A stretch of 64,000 bases of DNA from Oscillospiraceae bacterium (GCA_015063805.1 SVTK01000004.1:62001-126000); one strand, 5' to 3'; counted from the first letter of the stretch, positions 15,943 through 26,427 are shown. Program-made: numbers and translations. Notes: generated by a model not told the origin, from the letters alone.

Positions 15943-18036
15943 GTGAAATACATCCGTACCGCGGCTGCCGGGCTTGCTGCGCTGCTGCTGGCTTCCTGCG
16001 TGGGCAATGTCCCCGCGCCCCCACACGACGAAACGCACCCTCCCGTCACCGAGACCACCGCACCTCCCGCGACATCTGCGGCACCTCCGCAGACCTTCGC
16101 CCCGCTCCACACCGATCCCCCCGTTACCGAAACAACTCCTCCCCCCGAGACCACCGCCGACCCCCTGGCCCATGCTCTCCGGGCAGACAGTGAGGCGGCG
16201 CTTCGTGCCATTGCCGCCAATCCTTCGGCCGAAGCACCCATCTGCATCGCCTATCCCTTTGTGCCAACCGGGGAAATCGTCATCGACCGCCCCGTGACGC
16301 TGCACTATCTCCCCGAGACGGTGCCCGACACCATCTGCGGCATTCTCATCTCCACCCGTGAGATGGGGGAGATTGTCATCCATACCGCCGCGGCAGATCT
16401 GCTCGCCTCGGGTTATCTCACCGTTGATGCTCCCTTCTGCACGCTGGTGTGGCAGGGACCTCTGCCCTCTCCCGAGGATGCGGCCCTTTACTGCAACGTG
16501 GCCGCCTTCAACGGGGACAGCGACTACAGCCCACTGGGCGGCATCGGTGATGTTCGGGTAGAGGGCATCTCCTTCGCCCGGGCCGATACCGGCGGACTTT
16601 GGGCGGACTGTCGGTTCGCCGTGCGGGGAAATGTGCTCTCCTTCGGCTACCCCCTCACGGCGTGGGATGCCGACCTGGAGAACGCCACCCTTTATTTCAC
16701 TGCCAACGGCACCGCCCCGGCCAGGACCTATGACCTGCGCACCACCCACGAGGTGACCCTCACCGACGGGCTGGGCGGAACCCGCACCTATCTGCTCTGT
16801 CCCTACCGCATCAGCGGCGGCATCCCCGTTATGCAGATCTGCACCGACGAAAATGCCCCCATTCTCAACAAAACCGACTACGTTCACGGTGTCATGTACA
16901 TCGACGGCGAGGCCTACCCCATGCAGATCCGCGGACGGGGGAACGCCTCCTGGACCACCTTCCCCAAGAAATCCTACCGCATCAAGCTGGATGCGGGGGC
17001 GCCCCTCTTCGGGCTGCCCAAGAATCGGGACTGGGTGCTGGTGTCCAACTACGCCGACAAATCCCTGATCCGCAACTGCGTGGCTCACCGCATGGCCGCA
17101 TCTCTCACAGGCATGGAATACACCTCCACCCATTTCCCCGTCAACCTGTATCTGGGCGGGGAATACCTGGGGATCTACACCTTCGCCGACAAAATCGAGG
17201 AAGGCCGCGGACGGCTGGACTTCTCTCCCAAGGAAGGCGACACCCCCTCATCCTTCGGCGGGCTTGACATCGGCTTTCTCATCGAGATCGGCTGGGATTT
17301 TGACGGGGAGAATGTATACAATAAAGACTTCTTCAACGCCGATCTGCTCAAGCGGGTCTACGTCAAGGAGCCCAAGAGCGACCGGGCCAACACCCCCGAA
17401 TTTCTCTACGCCAAAAACTACATCCTTGCCGCCGAGCGGGCTATCGTCAGCGGCGAGGGGTGGGAGGCACTCATCGATCTGGACTCCTTCGTGGACTGGT
17501 TCATTCTCACCGAGTTGACCTTCAACACCGAGTCTGCCTTCTACCGCTCCTGCTACCTCTGGAAGCGGGAGGGAGGCCGGCTGATGATGGGCCCCGTGTG
17601 GGACTTTGACATGGCCTTCGGCAACCACTACGGCGACATCCGGGGCTACGACGGCTGGTGCACCACCGAGTCCACCTACCAGTACATCTCCGAGAACTGG
17701 ATGAATCACCTCATCACCTACCCCGCCTTCACCGATGCCCTCTATGCCCGCTGGAACGAGGTGGGGGCCGGTCTTCTTGACACCGCCCTGGCGGCCATTG
17801 ACGATTACGAGGCCCAAGTGGCAGAGGCGCAGGTGCAGAACTTCCGCCGCTGGAACATCATGCCCTATCAGATCGGGGCAGGATCGGTCCACGCGGGGAT
17901 CTACAACACCCACGCCAAGCAGGTGCAGTACCTGCGGGACTTCATCAACACCCGCTGGGCATATATGGATACCCGCATCCGGGCAGACTATACTCCAAAG
18001 GAAAACGCAAATCATGTGGAAACAACTCAAGAATAA
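15943..18036 (+). CDS. CotH-kinase-family lipoprotein
   Basis: The protein is 697 residues long. A lipoprotein signal ends at LASC (Cys19) and is followed by a Pro/Thr-rich linker to about residue 70 that would span the cell wall. Residues from about 300 to 610 match the CotH family: RGRGNASW near 330, the KKSYRIKLDAG stretch, ADKSLIRN, and GPVWDFDMAFGN near 550, which contains the metal-binding Asp residues of this atypical kinase fold. CotH proteins phosphorylate spore-coat proteins in Bacillus; exported lipoprotein versions are common in Clostridia with unknown substrates. It starts at GTG with GGAGAGG 6 bases upstream. Its last 23 bases overlap the MATE gene. Confidence 0.83.
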   Translation: MKYIRTAAAGLAALLLASCVGNVPAPPHDETHPPVTETTAPPATSAAPPQTFAPLHTDPPVTETTPPPETTADPLAHALRADSEAALRAIAANPSAEAPICIAYPFVPTGEIVIDRPVTLHYLPETVPDTICGILISTREMGEIVIHTAAADLLASGYLTVDAPFCTLVWQGPLPSPEDAALYCNVAAFNGDSDYSPLGGIGDVRVEGISFARADTGGLWADCRFAVRGNVLSFGYPLTAWDADLENATLYFTANGTAPARTYDLRTTHEVTLTDGLGGTRTYLLCPYRISGGIPVMQICTDENAPILNKTDYVHGVMYIDGEAYPMQIRGRGNASWTTFPKKSYRIKLDAGAPLFGLPKNRDWVLVSNYADKSLIRNCVAHRMAASLTGMEYTSTHFPVNLYLGGEYLGIYTFADKIEEGRGRLDFSPKEGDTPSSFGGLDIGFLIEIGWDFDGENVYNKDFFNADLLKRVYVKEPKSDRANTPEFLYAKNYILAAERAIVSGEGWEALIDLDSFVDWFILTELTFNTESAFYRSCYLWKREGGRLMMGPVWDFDMAFGNHYGDIRGYDGWCTTESTYQYISENWMNHLITYPAFTDALYARWNEVGAGLLDTALAAIDDYEAQVAEAQVQNFRRWNIMPYQIGAGSVHAGIYNTHAKQVQYLRDFINTRWAYMDTRIRADYTPKENANHVETTQE

Positions 18037-19414
18037 ATACCTCGGCGACCGGGCCTTCTGGCGCATGATGCTGGCCATTGCCATCCCGCTGATCATTCAG
18101 CAGGGGATCACCAACCTGGTCAGCCTGTTGGACAACGTCATGGTAGGCGCGCTGGGTGAGACATCCCTCAGCGGGGTGTCCATCATCAACCAGCTCTTCC
18201 TGGTCTTTAATCTCACCCTCTTCGGCGTGCTCTCCGGGGCGTCAATCTTCGGGGCGCAGTTCTACGGCGTGCTGGATTGGCGGGGAATGCGGGACACCTT
18301 CCGCTTCCGCATTGTCTTCGGCTCGGCCGTCACTCTGCTCTCCATCGGGGTATTCCTTCTGTGGGGGGACGGGCTGGCCATGCTGTTCCTCTCCAACGAA
18401 AACAACTCTCCCGCCGCGGTGGCAGAAACCCTGGACTACGCCATGTCCTATCTGCGCATCTCGCTGTGGGGTCTGATCCCCTTCATGCTGTCCCAGACCT
18501 ATGCGGGCCTTCTGCGGGAAACCGGACAGACCCTGCACCCCATGATCGCTTCGGTGATTGCCATCGTCACCAACCTGGTGCTCAACTACTGCCTCATCTA
18601 CGGTGCCTTCTTCTTCCCCGAAATGGGCGTGGCGGGTGCGGCGCTGGCCACCGTGATCGCCCGTATTCTTGAGGCGGTGTACATCATGGTCTACACCCAT
18701 CTCCACGCGGCGCAGTATCCCTTCATCGTGGGGGCATACCGCAGCCTGCGCATCCCCGGCCGCCTGTGTCGGAACATTTTTGTCAAGGGCGCGCCCCTGA
18801 TGCTTAACGAGAGCCTGTGGTCGGTGGGCATGACCGTCATCAGCAGCAGCTATTCCTCCCGCGGGCTTGAGGTGGTGGCGGCCAACAACATCGCCTCCAC
18901 GGCATGGAGTCTCTTCTGCGTACTCATGTTTGCCATGGGCTCGGTGGTGGCCATCATGGTGGGCCAGCAGCTGGGCGCGGGGAACATCGAGCAGGCGAAG
19001 GAAACCGACCGCCGGCTGATCTTCGTCACCATTGTCTCCCACCTGGTGATGGGCGGGCTGCTCTTCCTGGCCGCGCCCCTGATCCCTCTGCTCTACGAGG
19101 TGGGGGGACAGACCCACGACCTGGCGGTGAGTATGCTGCGCATCCAGGGCATCGTCCTCCCCGCCCACGCCTTTGTGCACGTGGTCTATTTCACCCTGCG
19201 CTCGGGGGGAAAGACCCTGGTCACCTTCCTTTTCGACTGCGTCTTTACCCTGGGCGTGTCGGCTACCCTGTCGGTGATCCTCTGCCGCATGACCGCACTT
19301 CCCATCATGACCTGCTACGCCCTGGTGCAGGGAACCGACCTGGTCAAGGTCATGATCGCCATCCCCCTGCTGAAGTCAAACTGCTGGGCGAAGAATATTA
19401 TTGATCAAGAATAA
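18014..19414 (+). CDS. MATE-family efflux transporter
   Basis: This 466-residue multidrug and toxin extrusion family protein should have twelve membrane helices and export drugs or metabolites using a sodium or proton gradient. The N-terminal pattern PLIIQQGITNLVSLLDNVMVG and the internal repeat in the second half (LMLNESLWSVGMTVISSSY) are typical. The ATG at 18014 lies inside the end of the CotH-like gene, with AAAGG 13 bases upstream; the frame is open further upstream only because it overlaps that gene. The overlap suggests co-translation with the CotH-like lipoprotein. Confidence 0.9.
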   Translation: MWKQLKNKYLGDRAFWRMMLAIAIPLIIQQGITNLVSLLDNVMVGALGETSLSGVSIINQLFLVFNLTLFGVLSGASIFGAQFYGVLDWRGMRDTFRFRIVFGSAVTLLSIGVFLLWGDGLAMLFLSNENNSPAAVAETLDYAMSYLRISLWGLIPFMLSQTYAGLLRETGQTLHPMIASVIAIVTNLVLNYCLIYGAFFFPEMGVAGAALATVIARILEAVYIMVYTHLHAAQYPFIVGAYRSLRIPGRLCRNIFVKGAPLMLNESLWSVGMTVISSSYSSRGLEVVAANNIASTAWSLFCVLMFAMGSVVAIMVGQQLGAGNIEQAKETDRRLIFVTIVSHLVMGGLLFLAAPLIPLLYEVGGQTHDLAVSMLRIQGIVLPAHAFVHVVYFTLRSGGKTLVTFLFDCVFTLGVSATLSVILCRMTALPIMTCYALVQGTDLVKVMIAIPLLKSNCWAKNIIDQE

Positions 19415-19420
19415 AAACAA

Positions 19421-19542
19421 TCGGGGAGGGACTTTTTGAAAAAAGTCCCTCCCCGAACCCTTCCCGAAAAACTTTCACAAAACCCATTTTTGAAAGTTTT
19501 CGCGGGAGTTTGAGGGAGCCTTTTTTCAAAAGGCTCCCTCAA
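19421..19542. repeat. dispersed palindromic repeat, copy B (tail-to-tail pair)
   Basis: Two hairpins, 19421-19456 and 19510-19542, with different but internally perfect arms around the shared T/A core, face each other. The AAAACTTTCA...TGAAAGTTTT tails between them form a third stem. It sits exactly between the convergent MATE and pflA genes, 6 bases from each stop. Confidence 0.85.
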
Positions 19543-19548
19543 GGTCTT

Positions 19549-20277
19549 TTATATAAAAAGCATAGGATACTTCTCCCGCAACACCGTCAGATCGGCGGCC
19601 GTGGGCTCCGGCGTGTCAGCCAGGGGGAAAGGGATGCCCAACTCGGCATATTTCTCCAGGCAAAGGCGACGGAAGGGCAGGATCTCGATGCGGCTGACGC
19701 AGGAATGCGCCTCGCCGATCTCCTGCAGGCGGGCAAGGGAATCATCGTTGTCATTGAGCCCGGGGATGTAAACATGGCGAAGCCAGGTCTCCTTCTCCAT
19801 CTCCTGCAGGCAGGCAAGAAACCGGTCTGCCCCCGCCATGGGCATTCCCACATAGCGGCGGTAGTCCTCGTCATTGGTGTACTTATAGTCCAGCAAAACC
19901 AGATCGGTTTCGGCCAGCAGAGCCCGGACGGCGTCATCCAGCCGACAGCCCGAGGTGTCCAGCGCGGTGTGGATGCCCTTCTCCCGCAGACGGCGGAAGA
20001 GGGGGAGCAGAGCCTCGGCCTGCATCAGGGGCTCGCCCCCCGACACCGTCACCCCGCCCCGGGGACCGAAATAGGGGCGGCAGCGCTCGATGCGGCGGAT
20101 GAGGGTGTCGATGTCGGTCTCCTCCCCGCCACGGGGATCCCAGGTGTCGGGGTTGTGGCAGCAGGCGCACCGCAGGGGGCAGCCCTGGGTGAAGATCACC
20201 GCCCGCACTCCGGGGCCGTCCACCGTCCCCATGGACTGGAAGGCATGGATGCGGAGGGGCAGCTCCCGACCGCTCAC
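19549..20277 (-). CDS. pflA: pyruvate formate-lyase activating enzyme
   Basis: This 242-residue radical-SAM enzyme installs the glycyl radical on PflB. The N-terminal [20 protein letters not shown] leads into the CPLRCACC cluster motif (CxxxCxxC), and SGGEPLMQ follows. It begins at a GTG that overlaps the last 4 bases of pflB, so the two are translationally coupled as usual for this pair. Confidence 0.95.
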   Translation of the reverse strand: MSGRELPLRIHAFQSMGTVDGPGVRAVIFTQGCPLRCACCHNPDTWDPRGGEETDIDTLIRRIERCRPYFGPRGGVTVSGGEPLMQAEALLPLFRRLREKGIHTALDTSGCRLDDAVRALLAETDLVLLDYKYTNDEDYRRYVGMPMAGADRFLACLQEMEKETWLRHVYIPGLNDNDDSLARLQEIGEAHSCVSRIEILPFRRLCLEKYAELGIPFPLADTPEPTAADLTVLREKYPMLFI

Positions 20278-22505
20278 AGCTGCTCGTGGAAGGTGCGGGC
20301 GATGACCTCACGCTGCTGCTCGCGGGAGAGGCGGCAGAAGTTGACGGCATAGCCCGACACGCGGATGGTCAGGTTGGGGTAGGCTTCGGGATTTTCGTAG
20401 GCCAGGCGCAGGGTCTCCCGATTAAGGACGTTCACATTGAGGTGGTGGGCATCCTGGGAGAAGTATCCCCCCAGCACCGAGACGAGGTTGCTCACCCGAT
20501 CCTCCTCGGTCTTGCCCAGGGCATCGGGCACGATGGAGAAGGTGTTGGAGATGCCGTCCATGGCATCGGCATAAAGCAGCTTGGACACCGAGTTAAGGGA
20601 TGCCACAGCGCCGCAGCTCTCCCGATTGTGCATGGGATTGGCGCCGGGAGCGAAGGGCTCACCGGCACGGCGGCCGTCGGGGGTTGCCCCGGTCTTCTTG
20701 CCGTAGACCACGTTGGAGGTAATGGTCAGCACAGACAGGGTGTGCTTTGCCCCGCGGTAGGTGGGCGTCTTCTTCAGCTCCTCGTGGACCAGGTGGATCA
20801 GCTCCTGGGCGATGTAGTCGGCGCGATTGTCGTCATTGCCGTACTTGGGGAAGTCGCCCACCGTTTCAAAGTCGCAGATCAGCCCGTTCTCGTCGGTGAT
20901 GGGGCGGACGCTGGCATAGCGGATGGCGGACAGGGAGTCGGTAATCACCGAAAGTCCCGCCACGCCGAAGGCCATGAGCCGCTCCACATCGGTGTCGTGG
21001 AGGGCCATCTGGGTCTTTTCGTAGGCGTACTTGTCGTGCATATAGTGGATGCAGTTCATGGTGTTGACATAGAGGCGGCAGAGCCAGCTGAGGTAGGTCT
21101 TGTAGCGGGCCAGCACCGCGTTGTAGTCCAGCACGCCGTCGGTCATAGGCTCGGTCTGGGGGCCGAGGCGGGTGCCGGTGGTCTGATCCACGCCGCCGTT
21201 GAGGGCGATGAGCAAAAGCTTGGCCAGGTTGGTACGGGCACCGAAGAACTGCATCTGCTTGCCCACCCGCATAGCCGAAACGCAGCAGGCGATGGCGTAA
21301 TCGTCTCCGAAGCGGGGGCGCATCAGGTCATCGTTTTCGTACTGGATGGCATCGGTCTCAATGGAGATCTTGGCGCAGAAGCGCTTGAAGGCCTTGGGAA
21401 GATGCTCGCTCCAAAGCACGGTGAGGTTGGGCTCGGGGGCGGGGCCCAGGGTCTGCAGGGTGTGGAGCATACGGTAGGAGGAGCGGGTGACCAGGGTACT
21501 GTGGTTCTCGGCCATGCCGCCAACTGCCTCGGTAATCCACATGGGATCGCCGCCGAAGAGCTCGTTGTACTCGGGGGTGCGGAGGTGGCGCATCATGCGC
21601 AGCTTGAGCACCAGGTCATCGAAGAGCTCCTGGGCCCCGGCCTCGTCGAGAATGCCGGCCTGCAGGTCGCGCTCAATGTAAATATCGAAGAAGGTGGAGG
21701 TGCGGCCAAAGGACATGGCGGCACCGTTCTGCTCTTTATTGGCGGCGAGATAGCCGAAGTAGGTCCACTGGATGGCTTCCTTTGCGTTGGCGGCGGGGCG
21801 GCTGATATCAAAGCCGTAGGAGGCTGCCATCTCCTTGAGACGGGTGAGGAAGGTGATCTGCTGGTACAGCTCCTCCGCGAGGCGGATGGTATCGGTGTTC
21901 ATATCCCCCATGCCAAGGTTGTTTTTGTCGGCTTTCTTGGCTTCGATCAGGGCATCCACGCCGTAGAGGGCCACGCGGCGATAGTCGCCGATGATACGGC
22001 CGCGGCCGTAGGCATCGGGCAGGCCGGTGAGCAAAGCGCAGTGCCGTGCGGCCCGCATCTCGGGAGAGTAGACGCGGAATACGCCGTCATTGTGGGTGGT
22101 GCGGTAGGTAAAGTGCTGCTCCACCTTATCCGAGAGCTGATAACCGTAGGCGGCGCAGGCCTCGCGGACCATGCGGATACCGCCGAAGGGATGGATGCTG
22201 CGCTTGAGGGGGGCGTCGGTCTGCAGGCCGACGATCAGCTCATGGTCGCGATCCACATAGCCGGGGGCATAGTTGCAGAGTGAAGAGACGGTCTCGGTGT
22301 CGATGTCCAGCACCCCGCCCTTCTCCCGTTCTTCCCGGAAGAGCGCCTGCACCTTCTCCAGCATTGCTGCGGTGCGGGGGGTGGCGGGGGCGAGGAAGCC
22401 CTCGTCGCCGCTGTAGGGAGTGACATTCTGCAGGATAAAGTCACGGACGTTGATCTCCTGCTGCCAGATACCCTCATGAAAGCCGTTCCACTGTGTAAAG
22501 TTCAT
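20274..22505 (-). CDS. pflB: pyruvate formate-lyase (formate C-acetyltransferase)
   Basis: PflB splits pyruvate with CoA into acetyl-CoA and formate in anaerobic fermentation. The 743-residue length is standard. The glycyl-radical loop RVSGYAV near the C-terminus puts the radical at Gly718, and the adjacent catalytic cysteine pair lies in [16 protein letters not shown] stands 9 bases before the ATG. A promoter lies about 160 bases upstream, leaving a long 5' leader. PflA follows immediately. Confidence 0.96.
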   Translation of the reverse strand: MNFTQWNGFHEGIWQQEINVRDFILQNVTPYSGDEGFLAPATPRTAAMLEKVQALFREEREKGGVLDIDTETVSSLCNYAPGYVDRDHELIVGLQTDAPLKRSIHPFGGIRMVREACAAYGYQLSDKVEQHFTYRTTHNDGVFRVYSPEMRAARHCALLTGLPDAYGRGRIIGDYRRVALYGVDALIEAKKADKNNLGMGDMNTDTIRLAEELYQQITFLTRLKEMAASYGFDISRPAANAKEAIQWTYFGYLAANKEQNGAAMSFGRTSTFFDIYIERDLQAGILDEAGAQELFDDLVLKLRMMRHLRTPEYNELFGGDPMWITEAVGGMAENHSTLVTRSSYRMLHTLQTLGPAPEPNLTVLWSEHLPKAFKRFCAKISIETDAIQYENDDLMRPRFGDDYAIACCVSAMRVGKQMQFFGARTNLAKLLLIALNGGVDQTTGTRLGPQTEPMTDGVLDYNAVLARYKTYLSWLCRLYVNTMNCIHYMHDKYAYEKTQMALHDTDVERLMAFGVAGLSVITDSLSAIRYASVRPITDENGLICDFETVGDFPKYGNDDNRADYIAQELIHLVHEELKKTPTYRGAKHTLSVLTITSNVVYGKKTGATPDGRRAGEPFAPGANPMHNRESCGAVASLNSVSKLLYADAMDGISNTFSIVPDALGKTEEDRVSNLVSVLGGYFSQDAHHLNVNVLNRETLRLAYENPEAYPNLTIRVSGYAVNFCRLSREQQREVIARTFHEQL

Positions 22506-22663
22506 CCTAACATCCTCCTTGAATCATCGTGGTTGGGGGCAAAAAAATAAAGCACCCCCGAAGAAAACGGAGCTGCCCAGACGGTCGGCTATGGTCAATG
22601 ATTTGCAGCGCACTGTGTCAATTCACATCCCGTCAGCACCGCAAACTCTCTGTTTACGTCTGT

Positions 22664-22692
22664 ATTATAGCATATTTTTCCGCGTTTGGCAA
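22664..22692 (-). promoter_or_regulatory. promoter of pflBA
   Basis: Minus-strand TTGCCA (22692-22687) and TATAAT (22669-22664) are spaced by 17 bp. The predicted leader is about 150 nt long. Confidence 0.82.
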
Positions 22693-22712
22693 GCATATTT
22701 GCGAAATTTCTT

Positions 22713-22859
22713 TTTGGGGCTTTGCCCAAAACCCCACATAAGGGGGCTTTTTGAAAAAAGCCCCCTTATGAATCCCGCAAAAACTTTCATACAACCCATT
22801 TTTGAAAGTTTTTCGGGAGGGGTTTGGGGAGGGCCTTTTTTCAAAAAGGCCCTCCCCAA
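22713..22859. repeat. dispersed palindromic repeat, copy C (tail-to-tail pair)
   Basis: Hairpins 22737-22770 and 22824-22859 face each other across the CCCGCAAAAACTTTCA ... TGAAAGTTTTTCGGG tails. A GGGGCTTTGCCC-type side module lies at the left end. The right hairpin is 5 bases from the stop of the HAD phosphatase gene; the left one lies behind the pflB promoter with no plus-strand gene before it. Confidence 0.83.
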
Positions 22860-22864
22860 TGCGT

Positions 22865-23509
22865 TCAAAACAAAGGCGCACCCTCAAAACTGTGCAGATA
22901 GTGGTCGGCCGCCGCCCGGAGTTCATCGGCGAAGGACTCACCGGTGGGATCGTACACCCCAACGGTACAGAGTCCGGCCTTGGCCGCGGTCTCGATGGCG
23001 CAGAGGTTATCGTCAAAGAAGACGGCATCGGCAGCAGAAACGCCAAGCCGGTCCAGCAAGGCAAGATAAATGGCGGGATCGGATTTCGGCATTCCGAAAT
23101 CATCGCTGGAGCAGATCTGTGTGAACAGGGGGGTAAGCCCCAGCCGTGCCAGGCAAGGATCCAGCATTTTGTGAGGGCTGGCGGTGAGGATACAGAGTTT
23201 TACGCCCTCAGCGTGCAGGCGGCGCAGGTATGCCTCCACCCCGGCTTTGGCGGGGATCTTGTCCCGATAGCAGGGGAGTGCGTAGGCATCCATCCGGGCA
23301 AACATCTCCTCACGGGACATCTTTACCCCCAGCACGTCCCGGAAATAATCGGCTGAGCCGCCGTCGCCCAGGGGCGTGATGATGCGGATGATGTCGTCAG
23401 GGTAGTCCACGCCCGACGCGCGCAGGATGTTCAGCATTTTCTCCGACCAGCTGGGCATGGAATCCACCAGGGTCCCGTCAAAATCAAATATACAAACCGC
23501 ATGGGACAT
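22865..23509 (-). CDS. HAD-superfamily phosphatase
   Basis: This 214-residue haloacid-dehalogenase-type hydrolase has motif I DFDGTLVDS (nucleophile Asp), motif II ILTASPHK, motif III Lys in MPKSDPAIY and motif IV FFDDN. The alpha-helical cap between motifs I and II places it with the phosphoglycolate-phosphatase/beta-phosphoglucomutase-like group. The substrate is not readable. GGAGAG precedes the ATG by 7 bases. A terminator-like hairpin with a run of six T (minus strand, 23531-23560) lies just upstream, inside the presumed leader. Confidence 0.85.
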   Translation of the reverse strand: MSHAVCIFDFDGTLVDSMPSWSEKMLNILRASGVDYPDDIIRIITPLGDGGSADYFRDVLGVKMSREEMFARMDAYALPCYRDKIPAKAGVEAYLRRLHAEGVKLCILTASPHKMLDPCLARLGLTPLFTQICSSDDFGMPKSDPAIYLALLDRLGVSAADAVFFDDNLCAIETAAKAGLCTVGVYDPTGESFADELRAAADHYLHSFEGAPLF

Positions 23510-23674
23510 ATCAGGTCTCTCCTTGAAGCCAAAAAATTCACCGGGGAAGCCCGGCGGTGTATAGCATACCGCATCTTCTTGACCGCGCCGTGGAAAAAGT
23601 GTGTCCCCATGGTAAATTTTCAGGAATTTCCCCCTTCATCCATGTTGTTTTTTCATTGAATTGTTGGAATAGGG

Positions 23675-23703
23675 TTGATTTTTTTCAAAGAATATGATAC
23701 AAT
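23675..23703 (+). promoter_or_regulatory. promoter of degV-fakA
   Basis: TTGATT (23675-23680) and TACAAT (23698-23703) are spaced by 17 bp, 58 bases before the DegV-family ATG. Confidence 0.8.
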
Positions 23704-23761
23704 ATATCAGCTTATTATATATCTCCCGCAAAATACAACTATCCGAAAAGGAACCGATACC

Positions 23762-24649
23762 ATGCAGAATTACGTGCTCAGCTGCTGCTCCACGGCAGAC
23801 CTTTCTCACGAACATTTCGCCTCCCGGGACATTCACTACATCTGCTTCCACTTCTACATGGACGGCGTGGAGTACACCGATGACCTGGGTAAGTCCATGC
23901 CCTTCGAAGATTTTTACGCCGCCATGCAAAACGGAACTGACACCAAGACCGCCCAGGTCAGCGCCGGGGAATATGCCGAATATTTCGAGCAGTTCCTGGC
24001 CGCGGGACAGGATGTGGTGCACGTCACCCTTTCCTCCGGACTCTCGGGCACCCATATGTCGGCCCGCGCTGCTGCGAATATTTTGGCCGAGAAGTATCCC
24101 GAGCGCAAGATTTATATCGTTGACTCCCTGGGTGCCTCTTCGGGCTACGGCCTGATCATGGACAAGCTGGCCGATCTGCGGGACAGCGGCATGGGTGCCG
24201 CCGAGCTGGCCGCATGGGTCGAGGAAAACCGCCTCACCATGCATCACTGGTTCTTCTCCTCCGATCTGACCTTCTTTGTCAAGGGCGGCCGCGTCTCCAA
24301 GACCGCAGGGGCCATCGGCGGGATTCTGGGCATCTGCCCTCTTCTGAACATGGATAACGAAGGCCACCTGATCCCCCGGGAAAAGGTACGTCCCAAGAAG
24401 CGCGTCATCAACCGCATTGTGGAGATGATGAAGGAACACGCCGAGGGCGGTCTTGCCTACAACGGCAAGTGCTACATCTGCCACTCCGCCTGCTATGATG
24501 ACGCCCGCGCCGTGGCTGATCTGGTGGAAGCGGCCTTCCCCAACCTGAACGGAAAAGTGCTGATCAACAACATCGGTACCACCATTGGCAGCCACACCGG
24601 CCCCGGCACCGTTGCCCTCTTCTTCTGGGGCGACCGTCGGGTAGACTGA
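23762..24649 (+). CDS. DegV-family fatty-acid-binding protein (FakB-like)
   Basis: This 295-residue DegV protein binds a fatty acid and presents it to a kinase that makes acyl-phosphate. CCSTADLS near the N-terminus, the SSGLSGTH loop and the IVDSLGASSGYG stretch are typical. The start at 23762 begins MQNYVLS. A run of AAAAGGAACC lies 8-17 bases upstream, and the region further 5' is promoter. The next gene, 46 bases downstream, encodes the FakA-like kinase, so the pair forms a fatty-acid kinase that scavenges exogenous fatty acids for phospholipid synthesis. Confidence 0.9.
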   Translation: MQNYVLSCCSTADLSHEHFASRDIHYICFHFYMDGVEYTDDLGKSMPFEDFYAAMQNGTDTKTAQVSAGEYAEYFEQFLAAGQDVVHVTLSSGLSGTHMSARAAANILAEKYPERKIYIVDSLGASSGYGLIMDKLADLRDSGMGAAELAAWVEENRLTMHHWFFSSDLTFFVKGGRVSKTAGAIGGILGICPLLNMDNEGHLIPREKVRPKKRVINRIVEMMKEHAEGGLAYNGKCYICHSACYDDARAVADLVEAAFPNLNGKVLINNIGTTIGSHTGPGTVALFFWGDRRVD

Positions 24650-24695
24650 TTGCCGGCGGAAGACCTTCATCTCATCCGAAACAAAGGGGACAGCT

Positions 24696-26411
24696 ATGCT
24701 CAAGAAAGACATTCCGGACAAGGACCAGGCAGTCGACGTGTCCGAAAAGGATAAATTTCTCGACGGAGAGATGTTTGCCAATATGGTGCGCGGAGGCGCG
24801 GCTCAGCTCCGCTCCAACGCCGAGGAGGTAAACAACCTCAACGTCTTCCCCGTGCCCGACGGCGACACCGGGGACAATATGCGCATGACCATGGAGGGCG
24901 GTGTGGCCGCCCTGGATCGGGTGCAGACCAACAATCTGGCCGATGCGGCCCAGAAGCTTTCCCAGGGAATGCTCCTGGGCGCCCGCGGCAACTCCGGCGT
25001 CATTCTCTCCCAGTTCTTCGCCGGTCTGACCCGGGGCTTTGCCAAGCATCGCCGGGCCAACGCCCAGGCGGTGGGCGCCGCACTCCAGGAGGGTGTCAAG
25101 CAGGCCTATGCCTCGGTCATCACCCCCACGGAGGGCACCATCCTTACCGTGGCCCGCGAGGCGGTGCAGTACGCCGTCTCCCGCATCAGCGAGGCCAGCA
25201 CCATCACCAGCCTCATCTCGGACCTGATCAAAGAAATGTACAATTCCCTGCAGCGCACCCCCGATCTGCTCCCTGCCTTAAAGGAAGCCGGCGTGGTAGA
25301 CAGCGGCGGTGCAGGCCTGCTCTACATCATGCAGGGCTTCTACAAAATCCTCATCGGCGAGGAGATTGACGGGGGAAATGCCCGCATCGTTCAGCTCCAG
25401 CAGCCCGAGGTGGACTTCTCGGCCTTCGGCCCCGACAGCGAAATGACCTACGGCTACTGCACCGAGCTCCTGCTCCAGCTGCTCAACCACAAAACCGATG
25501 CCGAGGCATTCGATGTCAAAACCGTCACCGAATACCTGCAGACGGTGGGTGACTCCATCGTCGCCTTCAAGACCGGTACCATTGTCAAGCTTCACGTGCA
25601 CACCATGACCCCCGATGCCGTGCTGCAGTTCTGCCGCCAGTACGGCGAGTTCCTCTCGGTGAAGATCGAGAACATGAGCGTTCAGCACAACCACACCGTC
25701 ACCGCGGATCTGCCTGCCATGCAGGATTCCCCTACCGCCAGGGAAGTCAAGGACTTTGGCACCGTAGCGGTAGCTTCAGGTGACGGCATCCGCGCCCTCT
25801 TCCGCCAGCTGGGCGTTGACGAGGTGGTGTCCGGCGGTCAGACCCAGAACCCCTCCGCCCAGGACTTCCTTGCCGCCTTTGAGCGGGTCAATGCCGAAAA
25901 CATCTTCGTCTTCCCCAACAACGGCAACATTATCATGGCGGCCAAGCAGGCGGCACAGCTCTACGAGCACGGCCACGTCCGGGTCATCGAAAGCAAGGAC
26001 CTGGGTCAGGGCTATGCAGCGATCTCTTCTCTCAACTTCGAGTCGGGAGATCCCGAGCAAATCGCCGCCACCTTAAGCGAGGCCATGACCATGGTTTCCA
26101 CCGGCTGCATCTCCACCTCTATCCGCCGGGCGGATCTGGGCGGCGTGCACATTGAGTGCGGCGACCACATCGGCTTCGTAGGCAAGGAGATGCTGGTCTC
26201 CTGTCCCAACCGCCTTGACGCGTCCAAGCAGCTGCTGGAGAAAATGGGCATCGCCGACCTCTACCTCATCACCACCTTCGTGGGCAAGGACACCGACCCT
26301 GCCGAGGTGGAGGCCCTGTCCACGTGGGTTGCCGAGTGCTACCCCGACGTAGAGTTCTACACCGTGGACGGCGGACAGGAAGTTTACCCCTACATTTTTG
26401 TTGCCGAATAA
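24696..26411 (+). CDS. fakA: fatty acid kinase FakA (DAK2/DhaL-domain protein)
   Basis: This 571-residue protein has an N-terminal DhaL-type ATP-binding domain (NVFPVPDGDTGDNM supplies the Mg-binding aspartates, then LLGARGNSGVILSQ) and C-terminal YloV/DegV-like domains. It phosphorylates fatty acids held by DegV-type partners. The gene directly follows a DegV gene, which makes the FakAB assignment strong. Its N-terminus is about 20 residues longer than usual because of a charged segment. It ends just before a terminator. Confidence 0.92.
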   Translation: MLKKDIPDKDQAVDVSEKDKFLDGEMFANMVRGGAAQLRSNAEEVNNLNVFPVPDGDTGDNMRMTMEGGVAALDRVQTNNLADAAQKLSQGMLLGARGNSGVILSQFFAGLTRGFAKHRRANAQAVGAALQEGVKQAYASVITPTEGTILTVAREAVQYAVSRISEASTITSLISDLIKEMYNSLQRTPDLLPALKEAGVVDSGGAGLLYIMQGFYKILIGEEIDGGNARIVQLQQPEVDFSAFGPDSEMTYGYCTELLLQLLNHKTDAEAFDVKTVTEYLQTVGDSIVAFKTGTIVKLHVHTMTPDAVLQFCRQYGEFLSVKIENMSVQHNHTVTADLPAMQDSPTAREVKDFGTVAVASGDGIRALFRQLGVDEVVSGGQTQNPSAQDFLAAFERVNAENIFVFPNNGNIIMAAKQAAQLYEHGHVRVIESKDLGQGYAAISSLNFESGDPEQIAATLSEAMTMVSTGCISTSIRRADLGGVHIECGDHIGFVGKEMLVSCPNRLDASKQLLEKMGIADLYLITTFVGKDTDPAEVEALSTWVAECYPDVEFYTVDGGQEVYPYIFVAE

Positions 26412-26427
26412 GGCAAATTGCCAAACG

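Noticed and set aside
20286-22283. A 665-codon plus-strand open frame opposite pflB
   Set aside because: It is an antisense shadow of PflB. It has no ribosome site and the composition is typical of mirrored frames.
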